From Gemmatimonadota bacterium (GTDB lineage: Bacteria; JAAXHH01): 64,000 nt of DNA. Both the position numbers and the translations under genes were made by a program. The notes beneath the pieces are model-generated. The model worked only from the letters and a program-made list of their open reading frames with translations, was not told the origin of the DNA and did not search any database. Within the stretch, counting starts at the first letter, position 1. Every line of letters begins with the position of its first letter. Positions 36,161 to 45,619 of the stretch are shown piece by piece. The stretch is taken from assembly GCA_009837395.1 (NCBI GenBank), contig VXTP01000043.1:392936-456935 (forward strand), given 5' to 3'.

Positions 36161-36248
36161 TCGCGGCGGCCCACAAGACGTGATGGCGGCAGCCCACAAG
36201 ACGTGATCGCGGCGACCCACAAGACGTGATCGCGGCGGCCCGCAGAGG
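36157..36248. repeat. Four-unit 23 bp tandem repeat at the mmsA stop codon
   Basis: Four units based on GTGATCGCGGCGGCCCACAA plus GAC follow each other; unit 1 contains the TGA of mmsA. Units 1 and 3 differ at one position and unit 4 is more diverged. A partial copy (GGCAGCCCACAGGG) continues to about 36267. Confidence 0.9.
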
Positions 36249-36276
36249 CCCACGGCAGCCCACAGGGAATGAGAAT

Positions 36277-37359
36277 ATGTCCAAACCCGTTGTGTATATC
36301 CTGAAGACCCGCCTGGACGGCGAAGACGCGTTAAGCGATGCGGCCTTTGCCGGACCGGCCCGTGAGATGCTGCGCGCGCTGGACGTCGATCCCGGGAACC
36401 GCGCCGTGATGATGAAGCCCAACGTCACGGCCGGGGCGCCACGGAACAGCGGAATCGTCACCCATCCGGCCTTCGTGGCCGGTCTCGTCGATTACTTCGT
36501 CGAAGACGCGGGCGTTCCGGTGGACGAGGTATACGTCGGCGAAGCGACCAGCAGGCTGACTTCGCAAGCCCAGCGCGACCTGGGCTGGGCCCGGAGCGGC
36601 TACACGGAGATGGCGCGCGAGAAACGCGTTCGGCTGCTCGAACTGGCGGACTACGGCAACGTGCGCGTCACCCCGGGGAACACGGTACAACTCCATAACA
36701 TCGGGATTTCCCGCTGGGCGGCCGCGGAGAACGTGTTCTACGTCAACGTACCCAAGCTTAAGACCCACAACCTGGGCGTGGTCACCCTGTGCGGCAAGAA
36801 CCAGCAGGGCGTCATGATACCGGTCACGGAACGGCACCTCTGTTCGGACGCGTGGCGCGCCACCTTCGGGCGCGACGACCGGCGAAAGCAGGGACGGGAA
36901 TGGATGGGCGTCGAGGACCACGAGGCCTGGCAGCGGACCATCGCCCACATGCACTGGGACGTCTTCCTGGCCTGCCAGCCCGATTTCAACGTGGTGGAGG
37001 GCATCGTGGGACGGGACGGCAACGCCTTCTACCTGGGCCGCAACTTTCCCGCCGGACTCGTCGTCGCCGGCGCATCCATGGCCGCGGTGGACCTCGTGGC
37101 GGCCCATCTCATGGGTTTCGAACCCGAGAACCTGGTCTATCTGCAGGTCGGGATCGAACGGGGACTGTGCCCGCCCTCGATCGATGACGTGAACGTGCAT
37201 CTGGTCCGGGACGGCGAGGTGGCCGGATTGATCGATCCGGATCAATACAGGGCCGATCCGCCCTTTGAAGTGTACCGCGACATCCCCGCGGACTACGCGA
37301 AAAAAGACCTGTTCGACGAATACGATCCGAACGCCGAGGATTTCCAGATCACCGCCTGA
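36277..37359 (+). CDS. DUF362 domain protein
   Basis: A 360-residue cytosolic protein of the DUF362 family. The hallmark is NVPKLKTHNL-like YVNVPKLKTHNLGVVTLCGK with NQQG after it, and MMKPNVTAGAPRNSGIVTHP near the N-terminus. The C-terminal half has GIVGRDGNAFYLGRNFPAGL. Some DUF362 proteins carry ferredoxin clusters, but this one lacks cysteine motifs. The ATG at 36277 was chosen because the frame upstream is built from the tandem repeat. Function is unknown; the neighbours suggest catabolism. Confidence 0.88.
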   Translation: MSKPVVYILKTRLDGEDALSDAAFAGPAREMLRALDVDPGNRAVMMKPNVTAGAPRNSGIVTHPAFVAGLVDYFVEDAGVPVDEVYVGEATSRLTSQAQRDLGWARSGYTEMAREKRVRLLELADYGNVRVTPGNTVQLHNIGISRWAAAENVFYVNVPKLKTHNLGVVTLCGKNQQGVMIPVTERHLCSDAWRATFGRDDRRKQGREWMGVEDHEAWQRTIAHMHWDVFLACQPDFNVVEGIVGRDGNAFYLGRNFPAGLVVAGASMAAVDLVAAHLMGFEPENLVYLQVGIERGLCPPSIDDVNVHLVRDGEVAGLIDPDQYRADPPFEVYRDIPADYAKKDLFDEYDPNAEDFQITA

Positions 37360-37404
37360 AGAAGGACCGGATTCCTCGGTGGGACGCATCCCGGAGGGTC
37401 TCCC

Positions 37405-38589
37405 ATGACCCAGGTGGAACCGGATCCCCTGTACGCCGCCTCGATGTCGCCCGTAACGCGCGACTTTACCCACGGTTTTCTTCCGCCCGAAGACCCGCTT
37501 CCCCACCTGACCGAGCCCTTCAGAGCATGGGAACAGGCCGGCGGCGTGCTGCCCAAGCTGGCCCTGACGCGGCATATCCGCCCAACAATAGAGGATCTTC
37601 CCCCCTTTCCGGGGAGCAGCCTGGAAACCCTGGCCGAGCACGAACGGGCCATGAGCCTGCTTTCCTTCCTGGCCAACATGTACGTTTTCGCTCCCGATCA
37701 CGCGGTGGCCACGGCGATCCCCAGGAACCTGGCCACGGCCTGGCACGGCGTGGCCTGCCGCCTCGGACGGCCTCCCATGCTGACCTACGCCTCCCAGGTC
37801 ATGTACAACTGGCGCAGGTTCGACCGCCAGGGCCCCGTTGAGGTCGGCAACCTCCACATGATGCTGAACTTCCTCGGCGGGATGGACGAAGAGTGGTTCG
37901 TCACGATCCACGTGCATATCGAGGCGGTCTCGGGGCGAGCGCTCTCCGTGCTGATCCCCGGCCAGGATGCGGTGTCGCGGGGCGACGCCGGGACCGTCGC
38001 ACGCTGCCTGGACGCCGTGACCGGGACGCTTCACGAAATGCGGGCGGTCCTGGAGCGCATGACGGAACGGTGCGATCCCAACACCTACTATCACCGGGTC
38101 AGGCCGTACATGTTCGGCTGGAAGAACAATCCCGAACTGCCCGAAGGCATGGTGTATACCGGCGTGGAGGCCTATGAAGGAAGGCCCCGGCAGTTCCGCG
38201 GCGAAACCGGGGCGCAGAGCGCGGTCATTTACGCCGTGGACGGATTTCTCGGAATCGAGCACGGCTACGATGAGATGCGGGCCTACCTGATGGAAATGCG
38301 AGACTACATGCCCGTGCAGGACCGGCACTTCATCGAAACGGTGGAGGCGGGACCGTCCGTCCGGAATTTCGTCCGGGAACGAGGGAACAGCGAGCCAGGC
38401 CTGAAAAACGCCTACAACGCCGCGGTGGAAGCGCTTTACGAATTCCGGCGGCTGCATATCGAGTACGCCGCCATGTACGTGCTCAAGCCCGGGCAGCAGG
38501 AGAACAAGGGCCACGTGGGCACGGGCGGCACGCCCTTTACTGTCTACCTGAAAAAGCACATCGACGAAACCCTCGCGCACCGGATCTGA
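37405..38589 (+). CDS. Indoleamine 2,3-dioxygenase family protein
   Basis: A 394-residue heme dioxygenase of the indoleamine 2,3-dioxygenase (IDO) family, which opens the tryptophan indole ring to give N-formylkynurenine. The proximal heme histidine is H351 in FRRLHIEYAAMYV, matching His346 of human IDO1. The conserved GTGGTPFTVYLKKHI loop follows, and WFVTIHVHIEAVSGRAL lies in the large domain. GGAGG precedes the ATG. IDO is uncommon in bacteria, which mostly use TDO. No formamidase or kynureninase is adjacent. Confidence 0.92.
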   Translation: MTQVEPDPLYAASMSPVTRDFTHGFLPPEDPLPHLTEPFRAWEQAGGVLPKLALTRHIRPTIEDLPPFPGSSLETLAEHERAMSLLSFLANMYVFAPDHAVATAIPRNLATAWHGVACRLGRPPMLTYASQVMYNWRRFDRQGPVEVGNLHMMLNFLGGMDEEWFVTIHVHIEAVSGRALSVLIPGQDAVSRGDAGTVARCLDAVTGTLHEMRAVLERMTERCDPNTYYHRVRPYMFGWKNNPELPEGMVYTGVEAYEGRPRQFRGETGAQSAVIYAVDGFLGIEHGYDEMRAYLMEMRDYMPVQDRHFIETVEAGPSVRNFVRERGNSEPGLKNAYNAAVEALYEFRRLHIEYAAMYVLKPGQQENKGHVGTGGTPFTVYLKKHIDETLAHRI

Positions 38590-38610
38590 CCGGTCAGGTG
38601 CCGAAAACCG

Positions 38611-38638
38611 TTGCCCCACCGGGCGTTCCATGTTAAAT
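38611..38638 (+). promoter_or_regulatory. Putative promoter of ispH
   Basis: TTGCCC (38611-38616), 16 bp spacer, TTAAAT (38633-38638) with TG just upstream of the -10. It leaves a leader of about 33 bases. Confidence 0.4.
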
Positions 38639-38677
38639 TGATATTCCGGTAAAGGCCATATCCACAAGGGCTTAGCG

Positions 38678-39931
38678 ATGGCGCGCCAGTTCGACATTCC
38701 CAGTTACTACAAGAGTGAAATCACCTCCCGGATCAAGCAGGGCCGGCGGCTGGTCGATCCCAAGAAGAAGGACCTGTCGCCGTCCATACTGGATTTCGGC
38801 GGTGTACGGTTCATATTCGCCCGGCATTTCGGATTCTGCTACGGCGTGGAAAACGCGATCGAGATCGTGTACAAGACGCTGGAGGAAAACCCGGACAAGC
38901 GGATCTTCCTGCTCAGCGAGATGATCCACAATCCGAACGTCAATACCGACCTGCAGTCCAGGGGCATCCAGTTCATCCATACCACCCTCGGCGAACAGCT
39001 CATTCCCTGGTACGAACTGACCCGGGACGACCTGGTCGTCGTTCCCGCCTTCGGCACCACGGTAGAGATCAAGGAAATGCTGACCCGCCGCGGGATCGAC
39101 TTCTGCACCTACGATACGACCTGCCCCTTCGTCGAAAAGGTCTGGACCCGGGGCGGCCAGATCGGCCAGCAGGGGTTCACGGTCGTCATTCACGGCAAAC
39201 CCCGGCACGAAGAGACGCGCGCAACTTTTTCCCATAGCGTCCAGCAGGCCCCGACCGTCGTAGTGCGGAACCGGGAGGAGACCCTCATCCTCGCCGATAT
39301 CATCACGGGGAAGGTCGGCACGGACCGGTTTTTCGAAGTATTCGGAGAAAACTGCTCGGAAGGGTTCGATCCTGAAGTCCATCTGAACCGGGTCGGCGTG
39401 ATCAACCAGACCACCATGCTCGCCAGCGAGACCCACGAGATCGCTCGGCTGATCAGGGAAGCGCTGGAGGAACGGCACGGACCCGAGCGCATTGCCGAAC
39501 ACTTCGCCGATACTTCCGACACTCTGTGCTACGCGAGTAACGAGAACCAGAACGCCACCTACGCCATGATCGAAAAGGGGGCGGACGTCGCTCTCGTGGT
39601 CGGCGGTTACAACTCGTCCAACACCTCCCACCTGGTGGAGCTCTGCGAAGAAACGATCAGCACCTTCTTCATCAACAGCAGCAAGGACATCCTTTCGGAC
39701 CGGCAGATCCGCCACTTCGACCTGGAATCCAAGTCGATCGTCGCGACCATCGACTGGCTGCCGGTGACCCGCCCCGTCGACATCATCCTGACCTGCGGCG
39801 CGTCCTGCCCCGATATCATGCTGGACAACGTATTGCTCCGCATCCTTTCTTTCTTCCCTGATGCGCCGCCGGTAGCGGAAGTGCTCGCCGAATACGAGCA
39901 CGCGGTCCGCCAACCCGTCGTTTCCGCCTAG
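38678..39931 (+). CDS. ispH: 4-hydroxy-3-methylbut-2-enyl diphosphate reductase, long form
   Basis: Last enzyme of the MEP isoprenoid pathway, making IPP and DMAPP with a [4Fe-4S] cluster. The three ligands are C54 (FGFCYGVENA), C149 (YDTTCPFVEKVW) and C377 (CGASCPDIM). At 417 residues it is longer than the usual ~310-residue enzyme, with an N-terminal extension and an inserted middle segment like the plant and cyanobacterial type. NQTTMLASET and GGYNSSNTSHL are conserved substrate-site motifs. Confidence 0.93.
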   Translation: MARQFDIPSYYKSEITSRIKQGRRLVDPKKKDLSPSILDFGGVRFIFARHFGFCYGVENAIEIVYKTLEENPDKRIFLLSEMIHNPNVNTDLQSRGIQFIHTTLGEQLIPWYELTRDDLVVVPAFGTTVEIKEMLTRRGIDFCTYDTTCPFVEKVWTRGGQIGQQGFTVVIHGKPRHEETRATFSHSVQQAPTVVVRNREETLILADIITGKVGTDRFFEVFGENCSEGFDPEVHLNRVGVINQTTMLASETHEIARLIREALEERHGPERIAEHFADTSDTLCYASNENQNATYAMIEKGADVALVVGGYNSSNTSHLVELCEETISTFFINSSKDILSDRQIRHFDLESKSIVATIDWLPVTRPVDIILTCGASCPDIMLDNVLLRILSFFPDAPPVAEVLAEYEHAVRQPVVSA

Positions 39932-39951
39932 TAAACCCACCCGGGAGTGCC

Positions 39952-40818
39952 ATGCAGATCGGGGTCAGTTCATACAGCTACAGCCGGCTGATCCGAAGCG
40001 GCGAGATGACGGAATTCGACGCCATCCGAAAGACGGCGGAGCTCGGATACGACGTGATCGAGTTCTCCTCGCTGCACCCGCCCGGAAACGAGTCGTTCGA
40101 GCAGTACGCTCCCGACGTGCGCGCGGCCTGTGATGAGGCGGGTCTTCCCATCGCCAACTACACGGTCGGTGCGGACTTCATTAACGGTAGCGAAGGTGAT
40201 TGTCAACGCGAGGTGGAGCGGGTGAAGGACGAGGTGCGCATTGCCCACCTGCTCGGCGCGCCCGGCATGCGCCACGACGCCACGAGGGGGTTCCCCGACA
40301 ACCGTCCCGGAGGGCGTTCATTCGATGATGCCCTGGCCGTCCTCGTCCCGGCGATCCGGGCGGTCACGGAGTTCGCGGCGGACCTCGGCGTCCGGACCAT
40401 GGTGGAGAACCACGGGTTGTTCTGCCAGGACAGTGAGCGGGTGGAAAGACTGGTCAACGCCGTGAATCACGAGAATTTCGGCGTGCTCATCGACATCGGC
40501 AACTTCCTCTGCGTGGACGAACCACCCGATGCCGCCGTGGGGCGCCTGATCCCCTACGCCTTTCATGTCCACGCCAAGGACTTCCACACCCGGCCGGGCA
40601 CGGCCACCGACCCCGGCGAGGGATGGTTCCGAACCCGGGGCGGCAACTATCTCAGGGGCGCCATCGTCGGACACGGGAAAGTCCCCCTGGCTTCCTGCCT
40701 GCACGTTCTCTCACGCCACGGATACGATGGCGTGCTTTCCATCGAATTCGAAGGACTCGAGCACCCCGTCGACGGCGTTCGCATCGGGTTCGACAACCTC
40801 AGGCGCTACCTGGGCTGA
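39952..40818 (+). CDS. Sugar phosphate isomerase/epimerase family TIM barrel
   Basis: A 288-residue AP_endonuc_2-type barrel related to xylose isomerases and inosose or hydroxypyruvate isomerases. Metal ligands are likely in TMVENHGLFCQD (Glu), VLIDIGNFLCVDEP (Asp), FHVHAKDFHTRPG (His) and LSIEFEGLEHP (Glu). It starts 20 bp after ispH and is probably co-transcribed with it. Its substrate is unknown; a role with the Gfo/Idh enzymes is plausible. Confidence 0.88.
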   Translation: MQIGVSSYSYSRLIRSGEMTEFDAIRKTAELGYDVIEFSSLHPPGNESFEQYAPDVRAACDEAGLPIANYTVGADFINGSEGDCQREVERVKDEVRIAHLLGAPGMRHDATRGFPDNRPGGRSFDDALAVLVPAIRAVTEFAADLGVRTMVENHGLFCQDSERVERLVNAVNHENFGVLIDIGNFLCVDEPPDAAVGRLIPYAFHVHAKDFHTRPGTATDPGEGWFRTRGGNYLRGAIVGHGKVPLASCLHVLSRHGYDGVLSIEFEGLEHPVDGVRIGFDNLRRYLG

Positions 40819-40881
40819 CCAGGCTGGCAGCGGTACCGTCCGGTCGCCGCTTCCCTGGTGCTGTCGGGCTGACCGTGCCGC

Positions 40882-41847
40882 CTACGCAAGTTGAACGACC
40901 TCGCCCGATTCCATGGATTCATTCGCCGCGAGGGTGACGGCGAGGCTGTTGACGACGTCGCCGTAGGCCGATCGGATGAGGGATGGATTCTCCTCTTCGA
41001 TGGCCTGAAGGAAGAGTTCGTTTTCGAGCTGGTAGGGGTTGTTCCGACCGGGATACCGTACCGTTTCTTCCTCGCGCACGACCTCCAGGTTGCCTCCGGC
41101 GATCTTCACCGTGAGGCCCCGGGCAATGACCTCCAGGGCGGTCCCGTATCCCTGTTCGGCGACGCAGGAGGAGAGTATGGTGGCCACGGCGCCGCTTTCG
41201 AACACGAGCGAAACCGTGCTGGCATCCTCCACGTCGTAGTTCGGCAGATCCAGCATCCGTCCCTTCGTCCCCGCCGCGTAGACGCTCACCACGTCCCCCA
41301 TGAGGTACCGCGCGCAGTCGTATACGTGCGTGGTCTGCTCCACGATCTGTCCACCCGACTTGGACTTAACGCGCCACCAGGGGGATCCGGGCGTGTTCCC
41401 GATCCAGTATCCGATCGCGAGGGCCGGCCGCACGCCGGACAACAGGTCCCGTGCCTTTTCCGTCGTGTCCAGGTACCGCCAGTTGTACCCCACGCACGAG
41501 AGGACGCCGCATTCTTCGACTTTTGCCGCGATGTCACGGGCGGTATCGACGTCCAGCGCCTGGGGTTTCTCAACGAACAGGTGGAGGCCCTGTTCCAGCA
41601 CGGCCATTTCGGGATCGCCGTGGGCGAAGGGCGGGAGGCACACGTACACGGCATCCAGTTCTTCCCGGTCCAGCATCTCGCGGTAGTCTCCGTACGCGCG
41701 GCCTCCGCACCGGTCGGCCGCCGCCTGCGCGCGCTCGACCTGGATGTCCGCGTACGCCACGAGTTCGGCCCGCTCGATTTCCGGCAGGAGTCCCAGGTGC
41801 ATGCCCGCAATGCCGCCGGTTCCGATAAACCCTATACGAACGCCCAT
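40882..41847 (-). CDS. Gfo/Idh/MocA family oxidoreductase
   Basis: A 321-residue NAD(P)-dependent oxidoreductase, second of its family in the window. Motifs: RIGFIGTGGIAGMHLGLLPE (Rossmann loop), HLFVEKPQALDVDTARDIA (catalytic lysine) and IVEQTTHVYDCARYLMGD (C-terminal histidine). It is convergent with the sugar isomerase-like gene and shares little sequence with the Gfo/Idh gene at 33.7 kb. Substrate is unknown. Confidence 0.92.
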   Translation of the reverse strand: MGVRIGFIGTGGIAGMHLGLLPEIERAELVAYADIQVERAQAAADRCGGRAYGDYREMLDREELDAVYVCLPPFAHGDPEMAVLEQGLHLFVEKPQALDVDTARDIAAKVEECGVLSCVGYNWRYLDTTEKARDLLSGVRPALAIGYWIGNTPGSPWWRVKSKSGGQIVEQTTHVYDCARYLMGDVVSVYAAGTKGRMLDLPNYDVEDASTVSLVFESGAVATILSSCVAEQGYGTALEVIARGLTVKIAGGNLEVVREEETVRYPGRNNPYQLENELFLQAIEEENPSLIRSAYGDVVNSLAVTLAANESMESGEVVQLA

Positions 41848-41938
41848 GCGAAGTCCTCCGCTGTTCCCTGTCCGTGAATCCCACGATGACCGGTCCAGCC
41901 TGCCGCCGGTCCACCCTTGAAATCTCTGGTTCCTTCTT

Positions 41939-43693
41939 TCAAGATTCCTTCTTTACGACGATCATCGTCGTGTCGTCGTCCTGGCCGCCGCCGCCGACGA
42001 AGGCGCGCCACACTGCGATCACGTGGTCCCGGATCTCCTCGACCGGGCAGTCATGACAGTCCTTGATTGCCTGTTCCAGCCGTTCGATGCCGAATATCTC
42101 GTCTTCCAGGTTGGACTTCTCGATGAGGCCGTCCGAATACAGGACCACGACGTCTCCATCGTCCAGGTACACGCGACCGTCCTCGAAACTCGCGTCCTCG
42201 AACGAACCCACGATCAGGCCCCCTGCGTGGAGATTGACCGTTTCACCGGATTTCCGGCACAGCAGGGGCGGAGGATGGCCGGCGTTGCAGTATACGAAGG
42301 TGTTTTCCTGCAGGTTCACAATTCCATAGAACAGCGTGGCGAACCGGTCCGCGGACGTGACCTCGTACAGGACCTCGTTGACGTGACCGATGACGTAACT
42401 CGGAAGGTAGACGTAGTAATTGGCGAATTCGTGGAACGACGTATAGAGCGAAGCCATGGTCAGCGCGGCGGGAATGCCCTTGCCGACCACGTCGCCCACG
42501 GCCACGCCCAGCTGCTTGTCCGAAAAAGGTATGAAATCGTAGAAGTCGCCCCCGACCTCCCGGCTGGGTTCGCTGAATGCAGCCAGGGAGAGGCCGCGCA
42601 CTTCCGGCACGGCGCGCGGCAGCAAAGCACGCTGAATCTCGCCGGCAACCTCCAGTTCCCGATCCAGCAGCCTGCTCCGCCGCGCGTCATCGAACAGGCG
42701 CGCGTTCTGAATGGCGATACTCGCCTGGGACGCAAAGGCCTCCAGCAGGGACTGGGCCTCGTCGTCGTAGGCGTTCGCCCGGTCGTTCTCGATGTTGAAG
42801 ACCCCGATGACCTGGTTCCCGGAAAGCATGGGAACGGCCATTTCCGATTTCGTGCCCGGCCGATGCTGCACGTACCGGTCGTCCAGCGACACGTCCGGCA
42901 CGATGATCGCCCTTCCGGTCTCGGCCGCGGATCCGCTGATGCCTTCGCCCATCTTCAGGTTGATCGCGTCCAGGTCCGGCGAATATCCACGGATGGTCTG
43001 TTCTACCACCGCGTTCTCGTCTTCGTCGAGCAGGAAGATGACCGCCGCGTCGTAGGGCACCACCGTCTGCAATGCGTCGATGATGAGGTTCAATACCTCG
43101 CTCAGGTCCAGCGAACTGCTGATCCGCTTGCCCACCTCGTACAGGGCGGTCCGGTGGATCATCTCCCGCCGGGCCAGTTTGAAATGCAGCAGCCGCGTAA
43201 CCGCGTAGCCGGCGTGGCGCGCCAGGGAGATGGTTACTTCGAGGCGTTCGGGGTCGAAGCCGGTCTCGCCGGATGCCATGGCCGCGAGCAGCACGCAGTG
43301 AAACCGTTCGTCGATCTGGTGATGAAATAGTACGGCCTGGCCGGTCAGTACGTCGCGGCCGAACGCGGCCTGAAGGGGCCAGTCCAGCTGCCGGACGTCC
43401 TCGACCAGCCGGGTACTCGGCTGGGACCGCAGCCAGTCCAGCAACGCCTCGACTTCCCGCTCCGTATCGGGCAGGACCAGATAGCGGCCGGTGGTCTCGA
43501 AAACGATACGGTTCGAGACACAGTCCACCATGAAGAACCGGCAGGCTTCCGCGCCGGAAAGCTCCAGCGAGATCTCCTCGATGGCGGCGGAGAGGTCGGC
43601 TTCTCCCGTTGCGGCCGTCATGCGGGTCAGCCCATCGACCACACGGTGCCACAGGATATCCGAATGTGCTTCGACGACTGTTGAATCAAGCAT
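41939..43693 (-). CDS. GAF-domain SpoIIE/RsbU-type PP2C phosphatase
   Basis: A 584-residue regulatory protein. Residues 1-180 form a first GAF-like region (EISLELSGAEACRFFMVDC). A second GAF domain (about 190-335) includes GEGISGSAAETGRAIIVPDV, followed by a short linker coil. The SpoIIE phosphatase domain (about 360-584) keeps the metal aspartates in EVGGDFYDF, GDVVGKGIPAAL, YSDGLIEKS and GGQDDDTTMIVV. Such enzymes dephosphorylate STAS anti-anti-sigma proteins. No STAS protein or anti-sigma kinase adjoins it, so its target is elsewhere. Confidence 0.92.
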   Translation of the reverse strand: MLDSTVVEAHSDILWHRVVDGLTRMTAATGEADLSAAIEEISLELSGAEACRFFMVDCVSNRIVFETTGRYLVLPDTEREVEALLDWLRSQPSTRLVEDVRQLDWPLQAAFGRDVLTGQAVLFHHQIDERFHCVLLAAMASGETGFDPERLEVTISLARHAGYAVTRLLHFKLARREMIHRTALYEVGKRISSSLDLSEVLNLIIDALQTVVPYDAAVIFLLDEDENAVVEQTIRGYSPDLDAINLKMGEGISGSAAETGRAIIVPDVSLDDRYVQHRPGTKSEMAVPMLSGNQVIGVFNIENDRANAYDDEAQSLLEAFASQASIAIQNARLFDDARRSRLLDRELEVAGEIQRALLPRAVPEVRGLSLAAFSEPSREVGGDFYDFIPFSDKQLGVAVGDVVGKGIPAALTMASLYTSFHEFANYYVYLPSYVIGHVNEVLYEVTSADRFATLFYGIVNLQENTFVYCNAGHPPPLLCRKSGETVNLHAGGLIVGSFEDASFEDGRVYLDDGDVVVLYSDGLIEKSNLEDEIFGIERLEQAIKDCHDCPVEEIRDHVIAVWRAFVGGGGQDDDTTMIVVKKES

Positions 43694-43733
43694 AGCGATA
43701 TCGTGAAAGTGCGCCTCGTTAATGCGGGCGGTT

Positions 43734-44768
43734 TCAGGCCCCCCGTCGTTCCGATCGGGGACCGGTTGTACACGTATTGTCGGACAGCATGGCGACAGCC
43801 TGTTTCATGTCGTCGGGCAGGATGGCCTTGAAGGAATGGGTCCGGCCCGAGAAGGGATGGATAAACTCCAGTTCGGATGCATGCAGCGCCTGCCGCCGCA
43901 GGACACCCAGCATCTCTTTCAGTTTCGGGCGGCGCCGGGGCGCCGTGCCGGCCAGCCGCTTGTGCCGTCCCCCGTACACCGGATCGCCGATGACGGGATG
44001 ACCCAGGTGGGCCAGGTGAACCCTGATCTGGTGCGTGCGGCCGGTTTCCAGCGCCAGGGCCAGCAACGACCCGTCCTCCATGGATTCGCTCACGCGGTAA
44101 TGGGTGACGGCCCTGCGGCCGCGGTTTTCCTCCACCACGGCCATCCGCTGCCTGAACCGGGGATGCCGACCGACCGGCGCGTCGATCGTCCCCGAAGGTT
44201 CGGCGAAACGGCCCCATGCCAGGCCGGTGTAGCCACGCTTTATGCGCCGCTCGGCCAGCTGCCGGGAGAGAAACGCGTGGGCGTCTTCGCGTTTCGCCAC
44301 GATCATCAGGCCGGACGTATCCTTGTCCAGGCGATGCACGATACCCGGCCGGACCGGATCGTCGAACTGCTCCAGGCTCCCGCAGTGATGCAGAAGGGCA
44401 TTCACCAGCGTCGAACGCGCATGTCCGCAGGCCGGATGCACGACCATGCCCGCTGCCTTGTTCACCACCAGGAGCGCTTCGTCTTCGTAGACGATGTCCA
44501 GTGGGATGGGCTCCGGTTCCGCGGTCGAGGGAGGGGTTTCGGGTATGGTCACGGCGACGACGTCGCCTTCGGAAACCCCGTGGCCGCACTTCTCCACGAC
44601 GACCGAGTTGACCGAAACCGCGCCGGCCCGGATCCAGCGCTGTATCCGCGACCTGGTTACCGGCAGGTCCGTTTCCGACAGGTACCGGTCCAGTCGCCAC
44701 TGGGACTGCGAGGCGGGCACCACGGTCTCGACGAAGGATCCCTCCCAGTCATCCGGAAGGCGCTTCAT
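43734..44768 (-). CDS. rluD: RluD-type 23S rRNA pseudouridine synthase
   Basis: Converts uridines to pseudouridine in 23S rRNA (RluA/RluD family). Of 344 residues: an S4 RNA-binding domain (about 25-75) precedes the catalytic domain, with catalytic aspartate D148 in [32 protein letters not shown] is the second signature. Its ATG overlaps the lspA stop by 20 bp, so the two are coupled. Confidence 0.95.
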   Translation of the reverse strand: MKRLPDDWEGSFVETVVPASQSQWRLDRYLSETDLPVTRSRIQRWIRAGAVSVNSVVVEKCGHGVSEGDVVAVTIPETPPSTAEPEPIPLDIVYEDEALLVVNKAAGMVVHPACGHARSTLVNALLHHCGSLEQFDDPVRPGIVHRLDKDTSGLMIVAKREDAHAFLSRQLAERRIKRGYTGLAWGRFAEPSGTIDAPVGRHPRFRQRMAVVEENRGRRAVTHYRVSESMEDGSLLALALETGRTHQIRVHLAHLGHPVIGDPVYGGRHKRLAGTAPRRRPKLKEMLGVLRRQALHASELEFIHPFSGRTHSFKAILPDDMKQAVAMLSDNTCTTGPRSERRGA

Positions 44769-45225
44769 CGTTCAATATCCGGTTGATGGCGGACAGTCGG
44801 GTGAACAGGAGGATGATCCCGATGGTAATGGCGGAGTCCGCCACGTTGAATACGGGCCATCGGTATGCTCCCACCCCGATATCGATGAAATCCGTAACCG
44901 CGCCGTAGACCGCGCGATCGATCAGGTTGCCGATCGCGCCGCCCAGTATGCTCATCATGGCATACCGTCCCCACCGCTCGACGGGGGGTAGCCTGAACAG
45001 GTAATAGATCATGACCGCGATGGCGATGACCGACAGCACCAGGTAGAACCAGCGGCCGCCGAGGGTGATACCGAACGCGGCTCCGGGATTCCGAATGTAC
45101 GTTAACTGGACCACTTCCCCCAGGAGGGGATAGGACTGGTGAAGCGCCATCCCCTGCTGAACGGCGATCTTGGTAATCTGGTCCAGGATCAGGATACCGG
45201 CGCAGACGATGGCCGGCTTTGCCAA
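44749..45225 (-). CDS. lspA: Lipoprotein signal peptidase (signal peptidase II)
   Basis: Integral inner-membrane aspartyl protease that removes lipoprotein signal peptides. It has 158 residues and four hydrophobic segments. Family motifs are [21 protein letters not shown] and [11 protein letters not shown]; the catalytic pair is D112 (VTDFID) and D130 (NVADS). The start is a TTG at 45223-45225. Its substrates in this window include the RND fusion protein, the peptide-binding protein and the lipoprotein near 50.4 kb. Confidence 0.95.
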   Translation of the reverse strand: MAKPAIVCAGILILDQITKIAVQQGMALHQSYPLLGEVVQLTYIRNPGAAFGITLGGRWFYLVLSVIAIAVMIYYLFRLPPVERWGRYAMMSILGGAIGNLIDRAVYGAVTDFIDIGVGAYRWPVFNVADSAITIGIILLFTRLSAINRILNDEAPSG

Positions 45226-45244
45226 AACTTTCAGTCCGGAGATG

Positions 45245-45619
45245 TTAGATCAGACCTCGTTCTTCCTTGGACTTGCACTCAATGCACATACGGGCGTGGG
45301 GTACGGCCTCGAGCCGGGCCTTGCCGATCTCTCCATTGCATACGTAGCAAAGTCCGTAGGCGCCGTTCTTGATGCGCTCCAGGGCTTCGTCGATATGAAA
45401 CAGGAACCGTCCCTCGCGGGAGGCGAGGTCGTAGGCCTGTTCCTGCTCCATCGATTCGGTACCCTGGTCCGCCGGGTGTTCCGAAAAAGGATAACTGCCC
45501 GCGACATCGCGCGCCGCGGAGTTTATCGTCTTGTTTCCGAAATAGCCCAGCTCATGCAACAGCGTTTCGCGCTTTTCGAGCAGAAGCTTTTCGAATCGTT
45601 TCAGATCTTCACCCGTCAT
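45245..45619 (-). CDS. TraR/DksA family zinc-finger protein
   Basis: A 124-residue DksA-like protein that probably binds the RNA polymerase secondary channel. Residues 1-80 form a coiled coil ([19 protein letters not shown]). A C4 zinc finger has C91, C94, C112 and C115 (CYVCNGEIG and CIECK). I start at the ATG at 45617-45619 with GGAGG five bases upstream; this overlaps the preceding gene's stop by 11 bp. In many bacteria this gene sits before lspA in the same cluster. Confidence 0.92.
   Translation of the reverse strand: MTGEDLKRFEKLLLEKRETLLHELGYFGNKTINSAARDVAGSYPFSEHPADQGTESMEQEQAYDLASREGRFLFHIDEALERIKNGAYGLCYVCNGEIGKARLEAVPHARMCIECKSKEERGLI

Noticed and set aside
36226..36276. GTG start for DUF362 inside the 23 bp repeats
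   Set aside because: The extra N-terminal residues come from the repeat itself, and ATG at 36277 begins the conserved domain.
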